Origin: Flavobacteriales bacterium UBA5081 | GTDB taxonomy: Bacteria > Bacteroidota > Bacteroidia > Flavobacteriales_E > Vicingaceae | Reading direction: 5' to 3' | Length of the DNA stretch: 64,000 bases | Assembly (NCBI GenBank): GCA_002415785.1 | Contig: DIAJ01000044.1 | Location: 1-64,000 of the forward strand | Shown here: positions 52,428 through 60,407 of the stretch, piece after piece | How the letters are laid out: every line of letters starts with the position of its first letter | Position numbering within the stretch: the stretch's first letter is position 1 | The notes under the pieces: model-generated | What the model was told of the DNA's origin: nothing | The model's database searches: none | The model's input: the letters and a program-made list of their open reading frames with translations, nothing else | Made by a program: the position numbers and the translations under genes

Positions 52428-54095
52428 ATGACCGACATAGAAATTGCCAACAGTGTAACCCCAAAACACATTCGAGAAGTAGCAGAAAGAATTAACGTTA
52501 AAGAATCAGATTTAGAATATTACGGCAATCAGAAAGCTAAACTTCCAATAGAGTTAATTGAGGAAGATAAAGTTAAAAAGAGTAATTTGATATTAGTGAC
52601 CGCCATCACTCCTACCCCTCCTGGAGAAGGAAAAACAACTTCTTCAATCGGTCTCAACGATGGATTAAACCAGATTGGGAAAAAGTCAGTTGTGGTGATT
52701 AGAGAACCTAGTTTAGGCCCTGTTTTTGGAATGAAAGGCGGTGCTGCAGGAGGTGGCTGGAGTCAAGTGATTCCTATGGTGGATATCAACCTACACTTCA
52801 CAGGTGACTTTCACGCCATAGCAATGGCCAACAATTTATTAGCAGCACTAATTGACAACAACATCCAAAGTAAAAGTAGAAGCTTAGGAATAGATCCGCG
52901 AACCGTGATTTGGAAGCGCTGTATGGACATGAACGACCGCGCTTTGAGAAACATAGTTGCCGCACTTGGGGGAAAAGCCGGCGGAGTTCCTAGAGAAACC
53001 GGATTTAACATTACAGCAGCCTCTGAAATTATGGCCATTCTGTGTTTATGTAAAAGCATGGATGACTTACAAAAAATGTGTGGTGATATATATATTGGTG
53101 ACACTTTTGAAGGCAGCCCCGTTTATGCGAAAGACCTAAATGCTTCGGGAGCCATGGCGGTATTATTAAAAGATGCAATAAAACCTAACTTAGTGCAAAC
53201 CCTAGAAGGTAATCCCGCAATTATCCACGGTGGGCCTTTTGCGAATATTGCGCAGGGAACCAACTCAATTTTAGCGACAAAAATGGGGATGAGCTTAGGC
53301 GGTTATGTTGTTACTGAAGCAGGTTTTGCTGCAGACTTAGGGGCTGAAAAGTTCTTAAACATCAAATGCAGAAAAGCTGAAATTTCACCAAAAGCAGTTG
53401 TGGTAGTTGCCACTATTCGCGCATTAAAATATCATGGAGGGAAATCACTAAACGAAATCACTCAAGAAGATTTATCTGCTTTAGAAAAAGGTATTCCCAA
53501 CCTTGAAAAACACATAGAAGCCATTCAGAGTTTTGGTTTGCCGGTTGTAGTATCTGTAAACACTTTCAGCAGTGACACTGATGCTGAAAAGGAGCTAATA
53601 TACAAGCATTGCGAAAAATTAGGCGTTCCTGTAGCCCTAAGCACCGGCTGGGCAGAAGGCGGTAAGGGTTGCACTGATTTAGCTCAAAAAGTAGTTAAAG
53701 CAGCAGAAGGCAATACCGCCAAGTTCAAACCAACTTACGAATTGGAAGATTCTCCGCTGACAAAAATCGAGAAGATTTGCAAAAACATTTACGGTGCAAA
53801 TGGAGTAGAGCTTTCAGCAAAAGCAAAAAATCAACTTAAGCGCTTTGAGGATTTAGGATACAGCAAACTTCCGATTTGCATGGCAAAAACGGAAAAAAGC
53901 TTGAGCGACGACGAAAAACTAAAAGGTCGTCCTACTAATTTCGAAATTCACATACGAGAATTTGAAATAGCCGCCGGAGCAGGCTTCATTATTCCAATTG
54001 CAGGAAATATGCTTAGAATGCCCGGATTACCCTTAACTCCAGCCGCAGAAAACATTAAAATGAACAATAATGGAGATATTTCAGGACTTTTTTGA
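52428..54095 (+). CDS. fhs: Formate--tetrahydrofolate ligase
   Basis: 555 residues, full length. The ATP-binding loop TPTPPGEGKTT lies at 61-71, followed by VVIREPSLGPVFGMKGGAAG, the family signature, and GGWSQVIPMVDINLHFTGDF. Later conserved stretches include TEAGFAADLGAEKFLNIKC and GAGFIIPIAGNMLRMPGLP. It makes 10-formyl-THF from formate, THF and ATP for purine and formyl-methionine synthesis and one-carbon balance. It stands alone, 114 bp after the GIN lipoprotein gene, and a repeat-rich gap follows. Confidence 0.97.
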   Translation: MTDIEIANSVTPKHIREVAERINVKESDLEYYGNQKAKLPIELIEEDKVKKSNLILVTAITPTPPGEGKTTSSIGLNDGLNQIGKKSVVVIREPSLGPVFGMKGGAAGGGWSQVIPMVDINLHFTGDFHAIAMANNLLAALIDNNIQSKSRSLGIDPRTVIWKRCMDMNDRALRNIVAALGGKAGGVPRETGFNITAASEIMAILCLCKSMDDLQKMCGDIYIGDTFEGSPVYAKDLNASGAMAVLLKDAIKPNLVQTLEGNPAIIHGGPFANIAQGTNSILATKMGMSLGGYVVTEAGFAADLGAEKFLNIKCRKAEISPKAVVVVATIRALKYHGGKSLNEITQEDLSALEKGIPNLEKHIEAIQSFGLPVVVSVNTFSSDTDAEKELIYKHCEKLGVPVALSTGWAEGGKGCTDLAQKVVKAAEGNTAKFKPTYELEDSPLTKIEKICKNIYGANGVELSAKAKNQLKRFEDLGYSKLPICMAKTEKSLSDDEKLKGRPTNFEIHIREFEIAAGAGFIIPIAGNMLRMPGLPLTPAAENIKMNNNGDISGLF

Positions 54096-54151
54096 AATAT
54101 GAAAGCGAGATTAGAAAAATATGAAAGTTGAAACTAGAAACCTTGAAACTG

Positions 54152-54167
54152 TCTCGCTATCGCGAGA
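54152..54167 (+). repeat. TCTCGC hairpin module, copy c
   Basis: TCTCGC-TATC-GCGAGA, a perfect 6-bp stem, preceded by ATATGAAAGTTGAAACTAGAA and followed by AGCGGTTCTTGCTTCGCTTG. Confidence 0.8.
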
Positions 54168-54444
54168 AGCGGTTCTTGCTTCGCTTGCTTATGTGTGAAA
54201 AATAACTTATAACTTCAAGTACTTTTAACTTTATCCTCCATCCTTAGGCTTTCATCCTTTTTCCAATTTACTCTCTCCTCTATCAGCGCAGCGGTCTATA
54301 TTCTATACTCTATTTTCTAAAATAAACTTCGCTCACTTTGCGGACTTAGCGCCTCTGCGGTTAAAAAACTTTTAACTTTAAACTTCAAGTACTTTAGGCA
54401 CTCTTTTAAAATATGAAAGTTGAAATTAGAAACTTTGAAACCTT

Positions 54445-54460
54445 TCTCGCTGTCGCGAGA
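54445..54460 (+). repeat. TCTCGC hairpin module, copy d
   Basis: TCTCGC-TGTC-GCGAGA, a perfect stem extended by one flanking T/A pair, followed by TTCTTTCTTCGCTAATTATT and the CTTTGAGTCCTTTGAGCAA and CCTTTGCGGTTAAAA words. Confidence 0.82.
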
Positions 54461-54671
54461 ATTAATTCTTTCTTCGCTAATTATTATTGAAAACGCTAAT
54501 GCTTTGAGTCCTTTGAGCAACCTTAGCGTCCTTTGCGGTTAAAATGAGAGTATAGATTAGATAGAAAATTCTATGATTAAACATCTTAATTCCTTTTAAC
54601 ATTAAGAAGTGAAGGCAAATTAAGGGCTTCATTAAGGTTATAATCTTCAACTTTTAATTCTCTTTTCTAAG

Positions 54672-54857
54672 TAGAATTTGTTTCTAAAAAACTTAATGAC
54701 TTTCTTAACTCCTTCATGTTCTAAATGTTTAAAATTTAGTATTCCACACTCACTTTTGTCACCATTTTTGTCAAAAATGCCGCCAAAAGTTATATATAAT
54801 CACATTTTCCGGGCACTCACGTACCCGGCTATTAGATGTCGCCCTTTCAGGGCTTTT
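54672..54857 (+). repeat. Core dispersed repeat, copy 2 (186 bp)
   Basis: Matches 16106-16298 and 56594-56787. It ends with CCGGG-CACTCACGTA-CCCGG and GCCCT-TTC-AGGGC followed by TTTT, so the 3' end is shaped like a weak intrinsic terminator. This is the cleanest copy. Confidence 0.87.
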
Positions 54858-54888
54858 GAAAATGTGAAAGGGGGAAACATTGAAAGCG

Positions 54889-54904
54889 TTTCGCTGGGGC
54901 GAGA
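54889..54904 (+). repeat. TCTCGC hairpin module, copy e
   Basis: TTTCGC-TGGG-GCGAGA; the C-to-T change in the first arm keeps a G-T pair. It follows core copy 2 and precedes GGTTCTTTCTTCGCA. Confidence 0.72.
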
Positions 54905-55161
54905 AATGGTTCTTTCTTCGCATTCTATTGATGCAAAACCTCTAACTTCTTGTTTCTTGCAGCGTAGCGATCTTGCATCTAAAAGAAACTTTCTCAATAT
55001 CAAAAAATAGAATTTAAAAGAATCATTCTTAATTCGTAATTCAAAACTCTTAATTCAAAAATCACTATATTTGAAAACATTAACAAGAGGCGCTGAATTC
55101 TTTTCAAAGAAAATGAATTGTCTTTTGTTAAAACTTTATACTGAAAAGCTTTGACTAAAGG

Positions 55162-55191
55162 CTTGTTAAATTGATAATTGTATTATATTTG
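55162..55191 (+). promoter_or_regulatory. Promoter-like pair CTTG...TATATTTG before the DUF6089 gene
   Basis: TATATTTG at 55184-55191 is an exact -7 box, with CTTG at 55162-55165, 18 bp upstream, in the place of the -33 TTTG. The leader to the ATG at 55296 would be about 100 nt. Confidence 0.5.
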
Positions 55192-55295
55192 CAACGATTA
55201 AACACAAATGAAAACGCTTAATCATCAGTCGTTCAATAACGATTGATTAAATTTTCATTTAAAAATGCAACTTTGCTGCATAAAACATAAAACAG

Positions 55296-56204
55296 ATGAA
55301 AAAATTACTACTGATTGCTTTTATAGGTCTTGGACTCCAATCAGGGCTTCGTGCTCAGGGAATGGATTTTGGCATCAACCTAGGTGGAGCCAACTACATG
55401 GGTGAAATTGGAGGAAATGAAGGCGAAGCTAAACCCTGGTTGCTCGATATGAACATCAATCAAACGAGTTTTGCCTTTGGAGCATTTTATCGCTACAGCT
55501 TTACCGATCGTCTTGCAGCAAAAATTCAAATCAATTATGCCCGTATCCAAGGAGCCGACAGCCTTTCAAATGAACCGACTCGCTTGGCGCGTAACCTCAG
55601 CTTCCGCACCGACATTATTGAAGCCATGATTACCGGAGAGTATAACTTTTTCGTAATGCACGACATGAATCGCAGAAGTCGAAAAAGAGTTGACTTCCGC
55701 TCTTATGCCTTTGCCGGAATTGGCGCGCTACTCTATTATCCTCATGCCAAAATGAACGATAAGTGGTATTATCTTCGTCCGTTAGCTACTGAAGGCACCG
55801 ACAAACAATATGATGAAATGACCATTGCTGTGCCTTTAGGCGTTGGTGCAAACTTTACCTTCAACCGTAAAATGAGAATTGGTCTTGAAGTGGGTTATCG
55901 CTTTTCTTTCACCGATTACCTAGACGATGTAAGTACTCGTTATGCTCCCGAAAATGAGCTTCCCTATGCAGAATCCATTGCATTAGCAAGAAGAAGCCCC
56001 GAAGTCTATGCCCGAGGAGAATACGATGATTTGCCTCCCTTCACTGCTTCTAATCCGGGCAATATTCGTGGTAATCCTGAAACCAATGATGGCTATTTAT
56101 TGGTGCAATTCAATGTATCTTATGTAATCAACACCGGCAACTCCTTTTACAGAAGTCGCTACAAAAGCTTGATTAATCGTAAGCGTGCTAGAAGGAAGTT
56201 TTAG
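55296..56204 (+). CDS. Outer-membrane beta-barrel protein, DUF6089/PorG-like
   Basis: 302 residues with a signal peptide (MKKLLLIAFIGLGLQSGLRAQ). The mature protein opens MDFGINLGGANYMGEIGG and continues as an eight-or-more-stranded barrel: FAFGAFYRYSFTDRLAAKIQ, FRTDIIEAMITGEYNFF, FAFAGIGALLYYPHAKMND (starting at RSYAF), MRIGLEVGYRFSFTDYLDDV. This pattern fits the DUF6089 family, which I recall includes the T9SS-linked PorG of Porphyromonas. A T9SS role is therefore possible but not shown. The gene is isolated between two repeat-rich gaps. Confidence 0.8.
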   Translation: MKKLLLIAFIGLGLQSGLRAQGMDFGINLGGANYMGEIGGNEGEAKPWLLDMNINQTSFAFGAFYRYSFTDRLAAKIQINYARIQGADSLSNEPTRLARNLSFRTDIIEAMITGEYNFFVMHDMNRRSRKRVDFRSYAFAGIGALLYYPHAKMNDKWYYLRPLATEGTDKQYDEMTIAVPLGVGANFTFNRKMRIGLEVGYRFSFTDYLDDVSTRYAPENELPYAESIALARRSPEVYARGEYDDLPPFTASNPGNIRGNPETNDGYLLVQFNVSYVINTGNSFYRSRYKSLINRKRARRKF

Positions 56205-56348
56205 GAGGACTAGAGGTTAGATTTTAGATTTAGATGTTAAAAAGTTTTAAATCGGCTTCTTGAAAAATTTCGTAAAAATCAAATCATTACGCAAACTCCA
56301 AACCGAAGACGCTCATCCTAAACGAAATATCAATATAAAAAACTGTCA

Positions 56349-56367
56349 TGCTGAGCTCGTCTCAGCA
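56349..56367. repeat. TGCTGAG/CTCAGCA hairpin element
   Basis: A 7-bp perfect stem with loop CTCGT. This matches in style the GTCATGCTGAACTTGTTTCAG-type element that I recall as very frequent in Bacteroidota intergenic DNA; related hairpins are at 59848-59868 and 59923-59943. Confidence 0.7.
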
Positions 56368-56465
56368 CCCATAACAACCCAGACCTAATTCTTTAAGAGT
56401 ACGTTCCAAGACACAACAGATCCTTTCAAAAATATGAAATGTGAAACAGTGAAAGTTGAAACTTT

Positions 56466-56481
56466 TCTCGCTGAGGCGAGA
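56466..56481 (+). repeat. TCTCGC hairpin module, copy f
   Basis: TCTCGC-TGAG-GCGAGA, a perfect 6-bp stem with a loop different from the other copies, preceded by ATATGAAATGTGAAACAGTG and followed by TTGGTTCATTCTTCGCAGA. Confidence 0.8.
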
Positions 56482-56593
56482 TTTGGTTCATTCTTCGCAG
56501 ACTTGTGTTGGAAAACCTCTAACTTCTTGTTTCTTGCAGCGAAGCGTTCTTGCATCTAAAAAACTATTGTCACTTTTAACTCTCTTCTCTAAC

Positions 56594-56787
56594 TAGAATT
56601 TGTTTTTAAAAAAACTTAATGACTTTCTTAACTCCTTCATGTTCTAAATGTTTAAAATTTAGTATTCCACACTCACTTTTGTACCGATTGCAATCGGCAC
56701 AAGTCCGCCAAAAGTTATATTTGTATAATCACATTTTCCGGGCACTTGCGTACCCGGCTAATAGATGTCGCCCTTTCAGGGCTTTTG
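56594..56787 (+). repeat. Core dispersed repeat, copy 3 (194 bp)
   Basis: Nearly identical to copy 2 over the left 110 bp. The middle is replaced by TACCGATTGCAATCGGCACA, itself a CCGATTGCAATCGG palindrome, in the place of TCACCATTTTTGTCAAAAAT. The two terminal hairpins are intact. Confidence 0.87.
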
Positions 56788-56976
56788 GAGAGTAGGAAAG
56801 TTAAGAGAGGAAAACTTTAATCCTTTCTCCTTCATCCTTAATCCGGTTTGCTCTTGTAACAGCGAAGCGATCTTGACTCTATACTCTAAAGTCAACTTTA
56901 AGTACTTCAAACTTCAAGTACTTTAGGCACTTCAAAAGAAACTGTCTCGCTATTACGAAATAGAGTTTAAAAAAAT

Positions 56977-57018
56977 AATTCTTAATTCTTAATTCTTAAT
57001 TCTTAATTCTTAATTCTA
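56977..57018. repeat. AATTCTT heptamer tandem, six copies
   Basis: Five exact AATTCTT units and a last AATTCTA, 42 bp in all, ending 3 bp from the stop codon of the GT2 gene (57022). Confidence 0.92.
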
Positions 57019-57021
57019 TAA

Positions 57022-57774
57022 CTATTTTCGTTTTACAAACTGAATCAACTTCCGTAATGGCTTGTATAGAAAAGTAAAAGCACCGGGTTTTAAGTCATTC
57101 AATTCCCAAGCTTTTCGATCTTCACGATTGGCTCTTAGGCGATTCTTTAATGAAGCATTACTCATTCCGCCAATTCTCATTTTTACAATTACTCGCTTTA
57201 AATAAGCTACACTTAGTTGATGTTTATGCAACATGCGCAACATTAATTCGTAATCGGCAGCTGATTTCAACTCTAGCCGAAAACCTCCATACTTTTCGTA
57301 AAACCTCTTACGAATAAAAAAAGTAGGGTGCGGTGGCATCCAACCCTTTAAGAATGATCCTTGTTTATACTCCCCCGATTGCCAATAGCGCCTTACTTTA
57401 TTCGTGTCTTCACTGTCAACATAAAACAAATCGGCGTAAAGCGCATCTGCCTTTTCCTTTTGCAAATTGCTTACCACATCAGAAACTACCCTATTATCAA
57501 TGTAAAAATCATCTGCATTTAACATGCCCACCAACTCTCCACCGGCTAATTGAATGCCCTTATTCAAGGCGTCGTACATTCCGTGGTCTGCTTCCGAAAC
57601 AAAATGATCAATTCGGCTTCCGTACGATTGAACAATCTCCACCGTTTGGTCAGTCGACTGACCGTCAATCACAATGTATTCCAAGTCTTCATAATCCTGC
57701 GCCAGCACCGACTCAATCGTATCTTTAATGGTGGCTTCGCTGTTGTAACAAACGGTAATAATGCTGACCTTCAT
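57022..57774 (-). CDS. Glycosyltransferase family 2
   Basis: 250 residues with the GT-A fold. MKVSIITVCYNSEATIKDTI opens the nucleotide-binding half, and YIVIDGQSTDQTVEIVQ and LVGMLNADDFYID carry the acidic DxD-type metal site (ADD). The acceptor side has GWMPPHPTFFIRKRFYEKYG and KSAADYELMLRMLH, with the ED-like catalytic acidic residue. The basic C-terminus suggests membrane association. It should transfer a sugar to a growing surface glycan; donor and acceptor cannot be told. It is the last gene of the leftward polysaccharide locus in this window, and its stop codon abuts a heptamer repeat. Confidence 0.92.
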   Translation of the reverse strand: MKVSIITVCYNSEATIKDTIESVLAQDYEDLEYIVIDGQSTDQTVEIVQSYGSRIDHFVSEADHGMYDALNKGIQLAGGELVGMLNADDFYIDNRVVSDVVSNLQKEKADALYADLFYVDSEDTNKVRRYWQSGEYKQGSFLKGWMPPHPTFFIRKRFYEKYGGFRLELKSAADYELMLRMLHKHQLSVAYLKRVIVKMRIGGMSNASLKNRLRANREDRKAWELNDLKPGAFTFLYKPLRKLIQFVKRK

Positions 57775-57829
57775 GGTATAATGAATGTATAAATGAGAAG
57801 TGGTTTAGGTACTTAAAATTTGTGCTGAA

Positions 57830-59554
57830 TTACCGTTTTCTACTCACCACATAGTTTCCTAAAACCAAAACGTCCATTTCTGTTCGTAAATAGCAGTCCA
57901 AGGCTTCTTTTGGCGTATTCACAATAGGCTCGTTCTCATTAAAAGAAGTATTTAATAAAATTGGCGTTCCTGTTTTTTGCCTAAATTTTTCGATTAAATC
58001 ATAATAACGGTCGCCTTTGCTAACTGTTTGCAAGCGCCCGGTGCCATCAACATGAGTAACTGCGGGAATTTCATCATGTTTTTCCTTGCGTATTGGATAC
58101 ACCTTCTCCATGAAAGGGACTTTATCTGTTTTTTCAAAATACTCCGGAACATATTCTTCTAAAATAGAAGGGGCAAAAGGACGAAAACTTTCTCTGCGTT
58201 TAATTTTTGCATTAAGCAAATCTTTGGCGTCCGTGCGACGAGGATCAACCAAAATGGAACGATGTCCCAAAGCTCTCGGTCCAAATTCTGCTCGACCTTG
58301 ATACCAACCAATCACCTTTCCGGCTACTAATTCATCACTTACCTGATCAATAAGCTCATCCTCTTCAAAACGTTCAAAGTCCACCTCAGCATTCTTCAGC
58401 GTCTGCTCTATTTCTTCATCAGTCGCTTGATAACCGGTATAAGCATCGTAGATGGCAGGCATTCTATCTTTCTTTAATTCCTGATTATATAGCCATAAGG
58501 CAGAACCCATAGCCGTTCCTGCATCATGCCCGGCTGAAGGAATATAAATATTTTCAAAGGTAGTGCTCTCAAGCACTTTCCCATTGGCCACGGAGTTTTG
58601 CGCCACACCACCGGCAATGCAGATATTTTTGCTTCCGGTTTTTTGCTGTAAGTGATTCAAGATATGAAAAATCAACTCCTCCGTCATACGTTGAACCGAA
58701 GTAGCAATGTCTTTGTGCTTCTGCGTCAACTCCTCGCCTTTTTTTCTGGCGGAGCCTAGTAACTTTTCTAACTCTTCGGAGAAAATCGCTTCAATATGCG
58801 GGTTCCCTCCCTCCCAACTCATACTCACACCTTCTTTAGCATGAGTGAAATATTTCAGATTCAATTCAAACAGACCATTCTCTTTTAAGTGAATAATCTC
58901 TCTCATCTCTTTCATGTACTTTGCTTCACCATAGGGCGCTAATCCCATCACTTTATATTCATCACCATAATGAGGAAAACCCAAAAACTGAGTTAAAGCA
59001 GTATAGAAAATCCCGGCAGAGTGCGGATAAATCACCGTATCCAAAACTTCAATTTGGTTGCCTTTGCCCATTGCTGTCATGGTGGAAGTAAAATCTCCAA
59101 AACCATCAATGGATAAAATGGCTGACTCTTCAAAAGGAGAAGCAAAAAAGGTGCTACCTAGATGACTTCTATGATGTTCAATGTTTTTAACTTCTGCTTT
59201 AATTTCTCTCTCATCCACCCCCAAAGCTTTACTCAGCTCAGTTTTTACACTTCCCACTTTTCTACTGTTAGACAAACGATCTTTAATCGCTTTTACAGTA
59301 ACCAAGTTCTTTAGGGAATGCATTACCTTTTTGTGCAAGTTGGCTGAAGGATTTCTAGAAATGGTGATGTAATCTACATCTCCAATCTCTATTTTCGCTT
59401 CCTTAAGGCAAAATTTTATGGCCTCTGACGGAAAACCCGCCCAATGCTTGATTCTTCTAAATCGTTCTTCTTCTGTTGCGGCAATCATCTTTCCGTCTTT
59501 TAAAATACAAGCTGATGAATCGCCGTGGTATGCGTTAATCCCTAATATGTACAT
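57830..59554 (-). CDS. Carbamoyltransferase, NodU/CmcH family
   Basis: 574 residues. The N-terminal ASKHA-like domain begins MYILGINAYHGDSSACILKD and carries NIEHHRSHLGSTFFASPFEE and ILSIDGFGDFTS, the metal/carbamoyl-adenylate-forming part. KNICIAGGVAQNSVANGKVL follows. The C-terminal domain has GRAEFGPRALGHRSILVDPR and GTPILLNTSFNENEPIVNTP, the family signatures. It transfers a carbamoyl group from carbamoyl phosphate to a hydroxyl on a sugar or small molecule. Within a glycosyltransferase locus, carbamoylation of a surface sugar is the natural guess. It is 55 bp upstream of the GT2 gene. Confidence 0.93.
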   Translation of the reverse strand: MYILGINAYHGDSSACILKDGKMIAATEEERFRRIKHWAGFPSEAIKFCLKEAKIEIGDVDYITISRNPSANLHKKVMHSLKNLVTVKAIKDRLSNSRKVGSVKTELSKALGVDEREIKAEVKNIEHHRSHLGSTFFASPFEESAILSIDGFGDFTSTMTAMGKGNQIEVLDTVIYPHSAGIFYTALTQFLGFPHYGDEYKVMGLAPYGEAKYMKEMREIIHLKENGLFELNLKYFTHAKEGVSMSWEGGNPHIEAIFSEELEKLLGSARKKGEELTQKHKDIATSVQRMTEELIFHILNHLQQKTGSKNICIAGGVAQNSVANGKVLESTTFENIYIPSAGHDAGTAMGSALWLYNQELKKDRMPAIYDAYTGYQATDEEIEQTLKNAEVDFERFEEDELIDQVSDELVAGKVIGWYQGRAEFGPRALGHRSILVDPRRTDAKDLLNAKIKRRESFRPFAPSILEEYVPEYFEKTDKVPFMEKVYPIRKEKHDEIPAVTHVDGTGRLQTVSKGDRYYDLIEKFRQKTGTPILLNTSFNENEPIVNTPKEALDCYLRTEMDVLVLGNYVVSRKR

Positions 59555-59695
59555 ATATCTTCAAGTAATTATGTAGTAGAAAACAAAATCGCTAAATTAT
59601 TGAAAGGATTTAAAAGAAATGAGGATAAGCAATTTGTTTTTTTTATACCCGGTCTTTTAAAATATGAAATGCGAAACAAGAAACATTGAAACTTT

Positions 59696-59711
59696 TCTCG
59701 CTGTCGCGAGA
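59696..59711 (+). repeat. TCTCGC hairpin module, copy g
   Basis: TCTCGC-TGTC-GCGAGA, a perfect stem, preceded by ATATGAAATGCGAAACAAGA and followed by AGCGGTTTACGCTTCGCTAA, close to copy c. Confidence 0.8.
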
Positions 59712-59847
59712 AGCGGTTTACGCTTCGCTAACATTTGCTAAAAACGATACTTCATAACGTACCCCCTAGCCGAAGACGCTCATCCTAAACGAAATGTTTA
59801 TATAGAAACGTGTCATTCTAAACGATATCCCTGTATAGATCCGTTTC

Positions 59848-59868
59848 ATCCTGAATTTATTTCAGGAT
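59848..59868. repeat. ATCCTGAA/TTCAGGAT hairpin element
   Basis: An 8-bp perfect stem with loop TTTAT, part of a run of hairpin-forming words in this interval. Confidence 0.7.
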
Positions 59869-59922
59869 CTGTAACAACCTTGGAAGTTAATTCTATAAAA
59901 CAACCTTCCGAGACAAAGACAG

Positions 59923-59943
59923 ATGCTGAAACTAGTTCAGCAT
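59923..59943. repeat. ATGCTGAA/TTCAGCAT hairpin element
   Basis: An 8-bp perfect stem with loop ACTAG, followed by GACGCGTCG. It is the reverse-oriented relative of the hairpin at 56349-56367. Confidence 0.7.
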
Positions 59944-60369
59944 GACGCGTCGTTGTTTGGCGCATTCGTTTAGGAGCAACACGTCTCCTTTAGGTTCATT
60001 CGTTTAGGATGATTATCTCCGTTAGAACTTAGCGCCTGCTAATGACACGTCGCTGTCAGGCACATCCGTTCTGTTCGCCCCGTCTACGGCAGGTGATTTT
60101 GTAGCCCCCATTTGAAATTTGACATACCGATTATGATTTTAAATGTCGCATAAAATGCTCCTTAAAGTCTATATCGGCATTATACCTTAAACAATTATAT
60201 CAACGGATATTTAAATATGAATTTGGTATAATTTGACACTTCGGATTTAAGATCGTCCATTGACCATTATCAATTGCCCATTTCTCCTTCATCCTCATTC
60301 AAAATTTGACATTTCGGATTCTAAAGCAAAAAATCTCTCGCTGTCAATAGATAGAACTTAAAAGAATCA

Positions 60370-60404
60370 TTCTTAATTCTTAATTCTTAATTCTTAATCT
60401 TTAG
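60370..60404. repeat. ATTCTTA heptamer tandem, degenerate at one end
   Basis: Four exact ATTCTTA units followed by ATCTTTAGTCCTTAGTCC, which runs into the stop codon of the GT4 gene at 60408. It parallels the tandem at 56977-57018. Confidence 0.85.
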
Positions 60405-60407
60405 TCC

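Larger units (their letters stand above)
54096..55295. repeat. 1.2-kb gene-free interval packed with repeat modules
   Basis: Contains hairpin modules at 54152-54167, 54445-54460 and 54889-54904. CTCTATCAGCGCAGCGG lies near 54280, a CTTTGCGG/AGCGCC module near 54330-54370, and AACTTCAAGTACTTTAGGCA at 54381-54402. CTTTGAGTCCTTTGAG at about 54499-54545 is followed by the 73-bp module at 54566-54638 and the core repeat at 54672-54857. An AATTTAAAAGAATCATTCTTAATTC word occurs at about 55010-55035 (read in pieces). The final 150 bp hold the promoter of the outer-membrane protein gene. A 110-codon rightward open frame across the core repeat is not a gene. Confidence 0.88.
56205..57021. repeat. 0.8-kb gene-free interval of repeat modules between convergent genes
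   Basis: Contains CCGAAGACGCTCATCCTAAA at 56303-56328 (shared with 59770-59795) and a TGCTGAG-CTCGT-CTCAGCA hairpin at 56349-56367. A hairpin module at 56466-56481 and the core repeat at 56594-56787 follow. AACTTCAAGTACTTTAGGCA is at 56909-56931, and six AATTCTT heptamers at 56977-57018 end 3 bp from the glycosyltransferase stop codon. No coding region is credible. Confidence 0.88.
59555..60407. repeat. 0.85-kb gene-free interval with hairpin and inverted repeat modules
   Basis: Contains a hairpin module at 59696-59711 and the CCGAAGACGCTCATCCTAAA word at 59770-59795. ATCCTGAA-TTTAT-TTCAGGAT is at 59848-59868 and ATGCTGAA-ACTAG-TTCAGCAT at 59923-59943. The CATTCGTTTAGGATGA word at 59997-60012 is inverted relative to 59781-59795. 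A TAGAACTTAAAAGAATCATT word at about 60351 leads into ATTCTTA heptamers at 60370-60404, which end at the GT4 stop codon. No credible coding region. Confidence 0.87.

Noticed and set aside
54672..54722. Leftward 15-codon frame MK(E/G)LRKSLSFLETNS in the core repeat
   Set aside because: Present in copies 1 and 2, but copy 3 has one extra A that shifts the frame, so it is not conserved as coding.
54678..55010. 110-codon rightward open frame across the core repeat
   Set aside because: It runs through repeat DNA, has no recognisable domain, and its counterpart is not open in the other core copies.
57333..57728. 131-codon plus-strand frame opposite the GT2 gene
   Set aside because: Antisense shadow of a well-supported glycosyltransferase; no family features.
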